This document shows positions 23,201 through 29,504 of a stretch of DNA of 30,605 nucleotides, in pieces. Below the pieces are notes generated by a model. It worked only from the letters and a program-made list of their open reading frames with translations, ran no database searches and was not told the origin of the DNA. The stretch is from the IMG/VR virus record IMGVR_UViG_3300042511_000079, positions 1-30,605 of that record; one strand, given 5' to 3'. Numbering within the stretch: position 1 is the stretch's first letter; the number at the start of each line of letters is the position of its first letter. A program made the translations under genes and the position numbers. Origin of the DNA: a virus.

Positions 23201-23955
23201 CTATCTAACCTTCTTTATTTGCTCATTGTCATAATCTGTCTTTGCTTTTAGATATGACAGTATATTAAGACATTCTATTGTTGTGAGTTCATATGCTTCC
23301 GTAACTGTGCAATTTTCGTACTCTGCAATAAGTTTGGTACTATACTGCCATCCAAAATATTCAATAAATTTACTACCACCTCTGTCGCTTCCTGCTCCTT
23401 CATCCCTGCCTTTGTTAACTTGTTCGCCATATAATCCTGTGAAACTTCTATCCAATTTCTGTATACTTGATAAAAAAAAACCAACGAGTGATAAACATCT
23501 ACAAACTTTGCTTCTAACATATCGTTGGCATATTCCTGATGACTACTTGCATCATAGGGTAAGTCTACCCAAAAGCCTAGCTTTTTCTTCTGTGGAATAA
23601 CCATTGTTGCTGCCAACTTGTGAAGGTTGCCATATAAATCTTCACTAAATACCTTGCTCTCAATATACCTTGCAAATGGCATCTTGCTGACATCATAGTT
23701 TATTCTATACCTTTTGCTATTAGAAGTGCGTATAAACTTCACAGGCTTACCATTAATAGGCTCATTTAAGAAAGTAATACTTTTACTCAACTCTGCATAT
23801 TCATCCAAAGGAAGGCTATCTACCTGCATTTCTGTAAGGTTATTGACTATTGCTACTAATCTTACATTTATATCTAGGTCAGTATCATTCTTATCCTTTG
23901 AGTTAAGAACATTGTAAATCTGTTGGTATTGCCAAACGCTTATTTTTTCCCACAT
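23201..23955 (-). CDS. Tail assembly chaperone, frameshifted long form (GT-type)
   Basis: Predicted from a -1 shift at the slippery site 23371-23365. The first 197 codons are shared with the short form; then ribosomes move to the -1 frame for 54 more residues (IEYFGWQYSTKLIAEYENCT...YDNEQIKKVR), stopping at 23201, for 251 residues in total. The extension looks like a real folded domain (W, 'LTTIECLNILSYLKAK') while the upstream part of the same frame reads as noise. A shift exactly at this site joins the two cleanly (VVVNL-IEYFGWQ). In lambda-type phages the G and GT forms coat the tape measure and recruit tail tube subunits, matching its location before the tail genes. Confidence 0.75.
23275..23955 (-). 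CDS. Tail assembly chaperone, short form (G-type)
   Basis: 226 residues without frameshift. Mostly helical, beginning MWEKISVWQYQQIYNVLNSK, with a conserved-looking LTEMQVDSLPLDEYAEL and a middle segment KLGFWVDLPYDAS. This is a familiar form for chaperones of Bacteroidota phages. After the slippery site the zero frame continues for 29 residues (LNILDGSIVPN...KHMNSQQ). The start overlaps the stop of the tiny membrane gene at 23940-24065. Role: tail assembly, not part of the mature virion. Confidence 0.68.
   Translation of the reverse strand: MWEKISVWQYQQIYNVLNSKDKNDTDLDINVRLVAIVNNLTEMQVDSLPLDEYAELSKSITFLNEPINGKPVKFIRTSNSKRYRINYDVSKMPFARYIESKVFSEDLYGNLHKLAATMVIPQKKKLGFWVDLPYDASSHQEYANDMLEAKFVDVYHSLVFFYQVYRNWIEVSQDYMANKLTKAGMKEQEATEVVVNLLNILDGSIVPNLLQSTKIAQLRKHMNSQQ
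23333..23371 (-). promoter_or_regulatory. Predicted programmed -1 ribosomal frameshift signal
   Basis: The heptamer A_AAT_TTA (23371-23365) is in the right phase for the zero frame (GTA AAT TTA). It is identical in form to the Rous sarcoma virus gag-pol site. After an 8-nt spacer a stem TTTGG (23356-23352) pairs with CCAAA (23337-23333) across a 14-nt loop. The stem is weak; a pseudoknot is possible. A T9 run at 23480-23472 is a second theoretical slip site, but it would insert noise-like residues. Confidence 0.7.
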
Positions 23956-24065
23956 AGTTCCTTAAATTTACATAAAGATACAACAATTGTTAATAGCACC
24001 ATACCTAATAATGTACCTAATATTAATCTTGTTAGTTCCATTGTAATTCCTAGTATAGCTTTCAT
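23940..24065 (-). CDS. Tiny membrane protein, 41 aa
   Basis: ATG 24065 reads MKAILGITMELTRLILGTLL with one long hydrophobic helix (LGTLLGMVLLTIVVSL) then a Cys-containing, basic tail (CKFKELCGKK). It overlaps the tail chaperone start by 16 bp, so it may couple translation into the tail module. The leader AAAACAAATAACCTATGAAA nearly repeats that of the gene at 24399. No family recognised. Confidence 0.5.
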   Translation of the reverse strand: MKAILGITMELTRLILGTLLGMVLLTIVVSLCKFKELCGKK

Positions 24066-24087
24066 AGGTTATTTGTTTTGATTATAG

Positions 24088-24399
24088 TTAGTTGTTTTGG
24101 TTTAAAACTTGATAATATTTACCCATCCATTCTTGTCTTTTACGTTTATTTTCACGATTCCTAATTTTTAAATCATCAAATTGCTTAAGTATTGTTTTCA
24201 AATATTCATCGTGCTTATTAATAACATTTGGCTTTTTTAATATTTTTATTTCATCTTCAAGTTCAGCAACTTGACTTTCTAATACACCAACTTTAAAATT
24301 AGATTCTTTTAATTGCCTATTTAATTCAGTAATTATTTCATCTTTACTATAAATTCTTTTTACTTGAAGCAATACCTCTCGTTCAGTAAATGTTTTCAT
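24088..24399 (-). CDS. Coiled-coil hypothetical protein, 103 aa
   Basis: Entirely helical and charged, with heptad-like hydrophobic spacing (ELNRQLKESNFKVGVLESQVAELEDEIKILK), ending QVLNQNN. Its leader (CAAAACAAATAACATATGAAA) nearly repeats that of the following gene. The C-terminus resembles the end of the neighbouring 73-residue protein (NQNK), partly because both stops fall in the same repeated leader sequence. A local duplication of the leader region is likely. Function unknown. Confidence 0.6.
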   Translation of the reverse strand: MKTFTEREVLLQVKRIYSKDEIITELNRQLKESNFKVGVLESQVAELEDEIKILKKPNVINKHDEYLKTILKQFDDLKIRNRENKRKRQEWMGKYYQVLNQNN

Positions 24400-24402
24400 A
24401 TG

Positions 24403-24624
24403 TTATTTGTTTTGGTTATAAAAATTAGCTATCATTTGAGAAAGTTTTAAATCTATTGAATCACGCTTTTCTAAATATTCTTTGCGTTTATTTACTTCTA
24501 ATAAAAATGGTTGTAATTGCTTTTTAAGTTGTTCATTTTCTATTTCTAGTTTTTTAATCTTTTCAGTTAAGGTTTCTATTTCCATTCTATCTAATAGACT
24601 TTGTTTTAGTTCGTATGCTTTCAT
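24403..24624 (-). CDS. Coiled-coil hypothetical protein, 73 aa
   Basis: Helical with a clear leucine/isoleucine heptad pattern (METLTEK-like start, IKKLEIENEQLKKQLQPFLLE). Ends MIANFYNQNK, 3 bp before the start of the second coiled-coil gene. The two may form a heteromer; that is speculation from their pairing. It is the first gene after a 140 bp gap holding a long-range inverted repeat. Confidence 0.6.
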   Translation of the reverse strand: MKAYELKQSLLDRMEIETLTEKIKKLEIENEQLKKQLQPFLLEVNKRKEYLEKRDSIDLKLSQMIANFYNQNK

Positions 24625-24702
24625 AGTTTAGTTTTAAGATACCATTTTTAAGGACACTACCGATTTTATCCAATAGCTTTAAATGGTCAAACCTTTTTAA
24701 AA

Positions 24703-24761
24703 TATCCCTGCCCCCATTGGGATAACCCACTAACGATTATTAATTTAATTAAGCAGGGATA
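24703..24761 (-). terminator. Long-range inverted repeat, possible terminator
   Basis: TATCCCTGC (24703-24711) and GCAGGGATA (24753-24761) are perfectly complementary over 9 bp, with 41 bp between. On the minus strand the 3' arm is followed by TTTT. The interval also holds CCCATTGGG, a small internal hairpin. It lies after the tiny gene at 24767-24850 and could terminate or attenuate the accessory transcript. Confidence 0.45.
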
Positions 24762-24766
24762 GTAAG

Positions 24767-24850
24767 TTAAATATTTTGTAGGTATGCAGTTATTAAGAAT
24801 GCGAAGATAAGGATAATTACTGCTTCTGTATTGTGGTTTTTCTGTTTCAT
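24767..24850 (-). CDS. Tiny membrane protein, 27 aa
   Basis: ATG 24850 reads MKQKNHNTEAVIILIFAFLI and ends TAYLQNI before TAA: a basic N-terminus then one hydrophobic helix. It starts 9 bp after the stop of the zinc-binding protein gene. Similar in style to the peptides at 14790 and 23940. Too short for a family call. Confidence 0.45.
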   Translation of the reverse strand: MKQKNHNTEAVIILIFAFLITAYLQNI

Positions 24851-24858
24851 AAAGTTAA

Positions 24859-25143
24859 TTATTTTATTGTATAAATATATCCTTTTGGAAATTTCTTTTG
24901 GCATTCTGAACCAACTCCCATTACCCAAGAATTATCATATTCATTTGTATCTGTAGATGGATAAGCAGAACCGCCATAAATAGAATTAACAAAATACTGT
25001 GGATTAGTTATTGCTTTGCCACAACAAGGACAATGGTTTAAATTTTTACTATCTGCCTTTTCTCTATTTGATTCAAACATATCTTCATTTGATATTCTCG
25101 GAATGTCAATAATGTTTTTAGGTTCTTTTATTTCTGTTATCAT
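24859..25143 (-). CDS. Small putative zinc-binding protein, 94 aa
   Basis: Contains NHCPCCGKAI (Cys at about 38, 40 and 41) and a distal GVGSECQKKFPKGY, together a plausible treble-clef or ribbon zinc site with a long insertion holding VNSIYGGSAYPSTDT. I recall similar proteins ('..GVGSEC.KK.P.GY') as uncharacterised ORFs on phages and plasmids. The gene follows a GC-rich leader able to form two interacting hairpins (25164-25198) and starts with GCTATG in the accessory style. It may bind nucleic acid; function unknown. Confidence 0.62.
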   Translation of the reverse strand: MITEIKEPKNIIDIPRISNEDMFESNREKADSKNLNHCPCCGKAITNPQYFVNSIYGGSAYPSTDTNEYDNSWVMGVGSECQKKFPKGYIYTIK

Positions 25144-25163
25144 AGCTTTTGGTTTTTAAATTT

Positions 25164-25198
25164 GTGCGTTGGTCAGTCGCACCCCTGACTTCGGGGGT
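25164..25198 (-). ncRNA. GC-rich two-hairpin leader with complementary loops
   Basis: On the minus strand, ACCCC-CGAAGTCA-GGGGT (25198-25181) forms one hairpin, and GTGCG-ACTGACCAA-CGCAC (25182-25164) the next. They share two bases (25182-25181) at the hinge. The loops contain GTCA and TGAC, so they can kiss or form a compact pseudoknot. This is the most GC-rich spot in an AT-rich region, and lies 20 bp before the ATG at 25143, where a translational switch or attenuator would sit. No T-run follows, so it is not an ordinary terminator. Confidence 0.5.
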
Positions 25199-25204
25199 TA
25201 GTAT

Positions 25205-25687
25205 TTAGAAATTATAATCATAGTGCATATAAGGTTTTTCAGTCATTCCCCATCTTCCTTTACCCCAACCTTTGCTTGATAAATGTATTCTTTTTATACC
25301 TGCATTTTCATTACTTGAATATTCATATGCTTGATTGTAATTATCAGAACAATGAGCAGAAAACCCACCAATATGAAATTCTTTTGGAAATACAGTTTGT
25401 TTAGCATTCAATGCTCTAACTTCAACTACAGTAGGACTAACTTGTCTTACAACTTCATAAGCCGCTACATCAGAATACATATAATAACTAATGTACTTTT
25501 TAACAGGATACTTTAATTTTGGTCTAGCATCTAAATACTTCTTTAATCTTTTTTCTGCATTTCTGATAAATTCACGAACTTCAGAAACTTCAGCTAAAGT
25601 ACATTTGCTACCTGCTTCATAAAATTCACCTGAATTAATTAATCCTTTTCTAAATTTGTTTTCCGCTTGTAAAAATTGATTGTTCAT
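25205..25687 (-). CDS. Conserved hypothetical protein of accessory type, 161 aa
   Basis: The start is taken at ATG 25687 (MNNQFLQAENKFRKGLINSG); an open extension to 25753 would run into the promoter area. N-terminal basic helix (VREFIRNAEKRLKKYLDAR), then a beta-rich domain with YMYSDVAAYEVVRQVSPTVVEVRAL, FHIGGFSAHCSDN and a C-terminal KPYMHYDYNF. I recall this pattern from uncharacterised proteins on plasmids and phages in many phyla. The leader CAAAAACAAACAAACTATG and the CGGTAA element C upstream group it with the 14790 and 322 transcripts. Confidence 0.66.
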   Translation of the reverse strand: MNNQFLQAENKFRKGLINSGEFYEAGSKCTLAEVSEVREFIRNAEKRLKKYLDARPKLKYPVKKYISYYMYSDVAAYEVVRQVSPTVVEVRALNAKQTVFPKEFHIGGFSAHCSDNYNQAYEYSSNENAGIKRIHLSSKGWGKGRWGMTEKPYMHYDYNF

Positions 25688-25719
25688 AGTTTGTTTGTTT
25701 TTGATACAGCGAAGATATA

Positions 25720-25753
25720 TAAACTTATATACTACTTCCAAACATATTGCCAA
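25720..25753 (-). promoter_or_regulatory. Putative promoter of the 25687 gene
   Basis: On the minus strand, TAAGTTTA (25727-25720) is one base off TAnnTTTG and lies 33 bp before the start codon. TTGGCAATATGTTTGGAAG begins at 25753, supplying a TTG 23 bp upstream. Its GGCAA and ATGTTTGGAA blocks match the promoter region of 14790. Confidence 0.42.
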
Positions 25754-25770
25754 CTATTTTTAAACTTTGT

Positions 25771-25802
25771 GATGAACGGTAATTATCAAGGATAAGCGGT
25801 AA
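25771..25802 (+). promoter_or_regulatory. Tandem CGGTAA element, copy C
   Basis: GATGAACGGTAA and GATAAGCGGTAA, with CGGTAA boxes at 25777 and 25797, 20 bp apart. The second half-site is identical to that of copy A (GATAAGCGGTAA), while the first is identical to copy B (GATGAACGGTAA). It ends next to the terminase stop and lies 84 bp before the ATG at 25687. Confidence 0.6.
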
Positions 25803-25803
25803 A

Positions 25804-26955
25804 TTACATAAAAGTATACCTTCCATTACCCCTTTTGATGCTAAAATTGTTCCACGCTAAAGCCAATGCCATAACGCAGTCATCGTGAAATCCGCTAGGT
25901 GCAGAGTACTTAACCCCATTTGCAGTGAACTGATATTCAAATACTTCTAGTTCTTTTACTATTACTCCATCAGGGAATCCTATTCTACCCTGTTGTATTG
26001 CATTTGCCAAGCCTTCCATTATCTGTTGCTTACTTGAACTCGTAAACTTTAAACCATCAATGGCTATTCCCTCCCTTTGTAAATCTTCTAGGATAGGGTC
26101 ACCTACACCTGTGCTATCTACTAATATAGGACATCTAGGCAGTCTTTTAATGTTTTCTTTGGTATTATGCCAATCCATTTGATACCTGTCAAAATAAGCC
26201 ACATTACCTGCATTATCTAATCCTATGACTACTGTATGGTCAACTGACTTTGCAAGGTCAATGCCAAATGTAACTACAGGTTGGTTGCTCATAGGTTTAA
26301 TACAATTCTCAATGAATTTGTTACCAAATGGGTTCGCACTATTCTCACTAGGATTCGCCATATATTCCTGCTCAAATACTACATTCGGCAGTTGCATCCT
26401 TGCTTCATCTATTTCCATTGGGTCTATGAATGGATTATCATAGCTAGTAAACTTAAATGATGCCCAATCATTTTCACCTGCCTTCATAAAAAGACTATAG
26501 AAATAATTCTTACCTCTAGGTGTTGAAAGGAATATTGCCTTCCCTTTATAATCTGTCAGGGTTGGTCTTATACTATTTTGCCATCCTGATTCAAGGTCAG
26601 GGATAAAGGATGCTTCATCTATGATTACCAAATGAAATTTGCGACCCCTTAAATTATCTAATCGTTCACCTGTAAAGAATTCAATCTGCCCACCATTGGG
26701 AAAATCTATTTTAAGGTCTGACTTGTTTTTAGGCAATTCTAGGCTCTCTGTTAGTTTACTGAAGAAAACCTTTGCCAACCCATAAGTAGGGGTAATATAA
26801 GCCACTGAATAGCCTTTAACTGCGTATGTTACTGAAAGTATCTGTGACAATTCAGACTTACCAAATCTTCTGCCACACATCACCACTCTAAAACGCTTGT
26901 CGCATTCTAGTATCTTCTGTTGGTTTGCGTGTGGGTTAGGTAAGAATATTTGCAT
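25804..26955 (-). CDS. terL: Terminase large subunit
   Basis: 383 residues with both terminase activities. ATPase: Walker A GRRFGKS (28-34), Walker B HLVIIDEA with D113 and E114, coupling motif STPRG (144-148). Nuclease: GIDLAKSVDH with D233, LVDSTGVGD with D280, and FHDDCVMALALA with D358/D359. It drives ATP-powered packaging into the portal and cuts the concatemer. Length is compact but complete. The start shares a base with the small subunit stop (TAATG). Unlike most phages, the portal gene does not follow; it lies about 15 kb downstream. Confidence 0.93.
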   Translation of the reverse strand: MQIFLPNPHANQQKILECDKRFRVVMCGRRFGKSELSQILSVTYAVKGYSVAYITPTYGLAKVFFSKLTESLELPKNKSDLKIDFPNGGQIEFFTGERLDNLRGRKFHLVIIDEASFIPDLESGWQNSIRPTLTDYKGKAIFLSTPRGKNYFYSLFMKAGENDWASFKFTSYDNPFIDPMEIDEARMQLPNVVFEQEYMANPSENSANPFGNKFIENCIKPMSNQPVVTFGIDLAKSVDHTVVIGLDNAGNVAYFDRYQMDWHNTKENIKRLPRCPILVDSTGVGDPILEDLQREGIAIDGLKFTSSSKQQIMEGLANAIQQGRIGFPDGVIVKELEVFEYQFTANGVKYSAPSGFHDDCVMALALAWNNFSIKRGNGRYTFM

Positions 26956-27314
26956 TATAAAATGGTTTTACCATCTACAAAGATAACCTCAATTTTATTA
27001 TCTGATTTAATATCCATCTGTTCTTTTGGCTTACCATATACCCTAGTCAATAAAGTTTCTATTGAATATAGGCTTCCTTTGCTCATTGAGTTTAAAATAG
27101 CCTTGCATACAGTTCTTTCTAATGCAGTTGCTAAAACATCATCCTGTATAGATTTAAGTTGCTCCTCATTCATTGCCATAAGATTTTGCATTGTATCATT
27201 TACTTCAGATAACTTATATCCCTGCTCAATAAGTAAGCTAACATACTTTTTAGGTCTGCCATTAGGATTACCTGACTGACCCTTTACAAATGGTATTAAA
27301 TGTTCTTTGCTCAT
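26955..27314 (-). CDS. Probable terminase small subunit
   Basis: 119 residues. The N-terminus FVKGQSGNPNGRPKK is the DUF5681-type opening often found on phage proteins near terminase genes. A helical core (EEQLKSIQDDVLATALERTVCKAI) and LYSIETLLTRVYGKPKEQ follow. Position directly before terL, with one-base overlap, supports a DNA-recognition subunit. I see no decisive helix-turn-helix, so the call is mostly context. Confidence 0.68.
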   Translation of the reverse strand: MSKEHLIPFVKGQSGNPNGRPKKYVSLLIEQGYKLSEVNDTMQNLMAMNEEQLKSIQDDVLATALERTVCKAILNSMSKGSLYSIETLLTRVYGKPKEQMDIKSDNKIEVIFVDGKTIL

Positions 27315-27330
27315 TCTGTTATTGTTCTGT

Positions 27331-27684
27331 TTATTTATCTAATTTAGACTTAAAATGCTCACAAAGTTTATCCATCTTGCTAACATAGTATGTCATAAAA
27401 TCTTTGAATCCTTCGTTATCTTGTTGATAGCTAACATACAAAATACCCCTTAATCTTTGTGATGGGGTTTTATTTGTTTCTAGGTCTGTCTTAATGCTAT
27501 CTATGTTATCTAGTTCATCCTGTTGAAATGGTTCTTCTTTGATGGCTATATAACAGAATCTTTGGTTAAGTTGAAATACCTGTGCTGCATCGTTTGGTGA
27601 TAGTTCTTGTGTTCCAAATGTTACCTTAATTGTTTTGTCCTTCCTAGAAGTTAAGCCTTCTATCTGTGCAGGTAGTATTATCAT
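27331..27684 (-). CDS. Hypothetical protein between HNH and terminase, 117 aa
   Basis: A beta-rich N-terminus (ILPAQIEGLTSRKDKTIKVTFGTQEL) and then SPNDAAQVFQLNQRFCYIAIK and TPSQRLRGILYVSYQQD. I have seen this 'psqRLRgvLyv...q...~~f~~fY...m' form in Bacteroidota phages just before terminase genes, always without a function. It overlaps the HNH gene by 4 bp. A packaging or DNA-binding accessory role is possible from location. Confidence 0.6.
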   Translation of the reverse strand: MIILPAQIEGLTSRKDKTIKVTFGTQELSPNDAAQVFQLNQRFCYIAIKEEPFQQDELDNIDSIKTDLETNKTPSQRLRGILYVSYQQDNEGFKDFMTYYVSKMDKLCEHFKSKLDK

Positions 27685-27929
27685 CCTAGTTTTTGTTTAT
27701 GTATGTCTTTTAAAAATTCTATATATTGTTTCTTGTCTCCGTATTCTATATGATGCTCTCTGCATAGTGCCATAAGATTATCTATTGTGTCTGCCTTCTT
27801 TGTTCCGCCCATTCCCCTTGCTTCTATGTGGTGAATGTCAACTGCCCTTGCTCCACAAGTTTCACAAGGTATAAAATCCTCACCTGTGTAACCAAAATGG
27901 TTTAGATACACTTTAGTGTGATTTTTCAT
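27681..27929 (-). CDS. HNH endonuclease
   Basis: 82 residues with a compact HNH site: CETC (C22, C25), VDIHHIEARGMGG (H33, H34), IDNLMALC (N51, C56) and H59-H60. Small HNH proteins next to terminase genes take part in DNA packaging with TerL in several phages (for example HK97 gp74). Its position two genes before the small terminase subunit fits. It overlaps the upstream glycosyltransferase by 17 bp. Confidence 0.85.
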   Translation of the reverse strand: MKNHTKVYLNHFGYTGEDFIPCETCGARAVDIHHIEARGMGGTKKADTIDNLMALCREHHIEYGDKKQYIEFLKDIHKQKLG

Positions 27930-28920
27930 TACCTATAAGTTTATTATAAATAGCGAATCTTTTATTATTTATATCCTCAAAGTTAAACTCCCTATCACAA
28001 AACTCAAATAACTTCTGTCCGTATTCTGTTCTTGCTGCTTCATCAAAGGTCAATAGTTTAATCCATTTGTACCAATCTTGTTGTGTGTTTACATAACATA
28101 CAGGCATATTTTTATAAGGATGGACATTGCTAACTATGGCAGGGTTTTTCTTTGCAGCAGTTTCTAATACCTTTAGATTTGATTTCATTGAACCAAACTT
28201 ATTTTCTACTAAAGGAATTAAACTTATATCACTATCTGCATAAGCACCCATATACTTTGTGATTTCTGCATAGTCATATATGGTAGGGTTTAACTTTAAT
28301 CCGTTTGTAAATACTCCTATCATTCTATCCCACAAATGTTTCTCACCTAGATTATATCCTGCAATAACTGTTCTTACAGGGAAGTTAATTTTTTTCATTG
28401 GTTGTCTTAATATATCTAAATCAGGTGTGTGTGTTCCTGACCCTGACCAAAACAACCTAACCATATCTGATTCAATCTTATTATCTTGAAACTGCTCTTT
28501 ACCATAAGGTAATGCGTTTGGAAGTATTTCTACATTAGGATTGTAGATGGCTATTTCTTCTGCTAATCTTTCGTGTGTGCAGGTGCAAAGGTCAGCAACT
28601 CTAATAAAATCAGTTATTCTTTTAGTTACATCACTATCCCTGTATCTTTCATATAAAATATGTGAAGGTGGTAAAATCCAATAGTCATCATTATCTACTA
28701 CTAACTTAAACTTGTATCTCTTTCGCATAGCTTCAAGCATACTTATTTCTGTGTGTGCTAGAAATCTATTGAATATTACTATGTCATAATTGTTATCAAA
28801 TACTGCTTCGTTGATTGTATCTGTAATTAGACAATAGTCTTTGCGCATATTAACTAAAGGCATCATAATTCTATGATAACCTACACCACTAAACTTGCTT
28901 GTTATTGCTAGGATTCTCAT
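27913..28920 (-). CDS. GT4-like glycosyltransferase
   Basis: 335 residues with two Rossmann-like halves. N-half: MRILAITSKFSGVGYHRIMMPL, with YDIVIFNRF and KLVVDNDDYWILP. C-half: VRLFWSGSGTHTPDLDILR, TVIAGYNLG, and the GT-B donor region SLIPLVENKFGSMKSNLKVLETAAKKNPAIVSNVHPY. This matches GT-B-fold family 4-type transferases. It overlaps the GT2 gene by 4 bp, forming a sugar cassette that ends just before the packaging genes. Possible roles are virion glycosylation or changing the host surface; nothing in the sequence decides. Confidence 0.78.
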   Translation of the reverse strand: MRILAITSKFSGVGYHRIMMPLVNMRKDYCLITDTINEAVFDNNYDIVIFNRFLAHTEISMLEAMRKRYKFKLVVDNDDYWILPPSHILYERYRDSDVTKRITDFIRVADLCTCTHERLAEEIAIYNPNVEILPNALPYGKEQFQDNKIESDMVRLFWSGSGTHTPDLDILRQPMKKINFPVRTVIAGYNLGEKHLWDRMIGVFTNGLKLNPTIYDYAEITKYMGAYADSDISLIPLVENKFGSMKSNLKVLETAAKKNPAIVSNVHPYKNMPVCYVNTQQDWYKWIKLLTFDEAARTEYGQKLFEFCDREFNFEDINNKRFAIYNKLIGNEKSH

Positions 28921-29504
28921 AATGGAAGGTAATATGTTTTGCTGCCATTTGAATAGTTAGCCACATTACTTGTATGTAATTCCCAAGTACTTTTAACTAA
29001 TTCATTTTTATTATAACCATAAGCATCTATGCCATTCTGTTCTATGTGAGTAGCATAACCACTACGAACATATTTAGTATATAAACCTGCTGCCCTAACT
29101 CGTGTGCAATAGTCTAGGTCAATAGCACCATAAGGGTCAAGTGCAGTATTGAACGCACCTACATTTTTTATAACCTCTTTGCTTATTGTAAAGTTCCCTA
29201 TTATATCTGTTGTGTCATCAAAGCCTCCAAGTATAGGAAAAGAACAGATACCTATTGTTTTATCCTGCATAAATTCATTTCTACTCTTTAGCCAATTATC
29301 AGGTTCTAATATATCATTAGATAACAAAGTAACATATTGAATGTGGCTAAAGTCTATTTTATTTAAACCTACATTAATAGCATTAGCTATACCCTTTTCT
29401 TTTACTATTACAACTTGTTCAATATCTGTACCTGCATTAGATAAGTTAATGCCTAATGTTTTAACACTATTGTTTTGATAGTTTAAAAATATTACTGCGT
29501 TCAT
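28917..29504 (-). CDS. GT2-like glycosyltransferase
   Basis: 195 residues. GT-A signs: an opening strand MNAVIFLNYQNNSVKTL, KEKGIANAINVGLN (nucleotide-sugar region), VTLLSNDILEPDNWL with S62-N63-D64 in place of DxD, and YGAIDLDYCTRVRAAGL as the acceptor-side ED/DD region, then GYATHIEQNG. It is shorter than typical GT2 enzymes but holds all core blocks. Coupled by 4 bp overlaps to the acyltransferase upstream and the GT4 gene downstream. Confidence 0.78.
   Translation of the reverse strand: MNAVIFLNYQNNSVKTLGINLSNAGTDIEQVVIVKEKGIANAINVGLNKIDFSHIQYVTLLSNDILEPDNWLKSRNEFMQDKTIGICSFPILGGFDDTTDIIGNFTISKEVIKNVGAFNTALDPYGAIDLDYCTRVRAAGLYTKYVRSGYATHIEQNGIDAYGYNKNELVKSTWELHTSNVANYSNGSKTYYLPL

Noticed and set aside
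23372-23455. Independent start (TTG 23455) for the 84-residue frame in the chaperone region.
   Set aside because: The first 30 residues of that frame look like noise, and only the part after the slippery site looks like a protein, so frameshifting explains it better.
23472-23480. T9 run as the frameshift site of the chaperone gene.
   Set aside because: It is in phase for a -1 slip (T_TTT_TTT), but it would place about 30 noise-like residues in the product, while A_AAT_TTA does not.
25688-25753. Extension of the 161-residue gene to ATG 25753 (MAICLEVVYK...).
   Set aside because: The extension would cover the promoter-like TAAGTTTA box, and the leader type of related genes points to ATG 25687.
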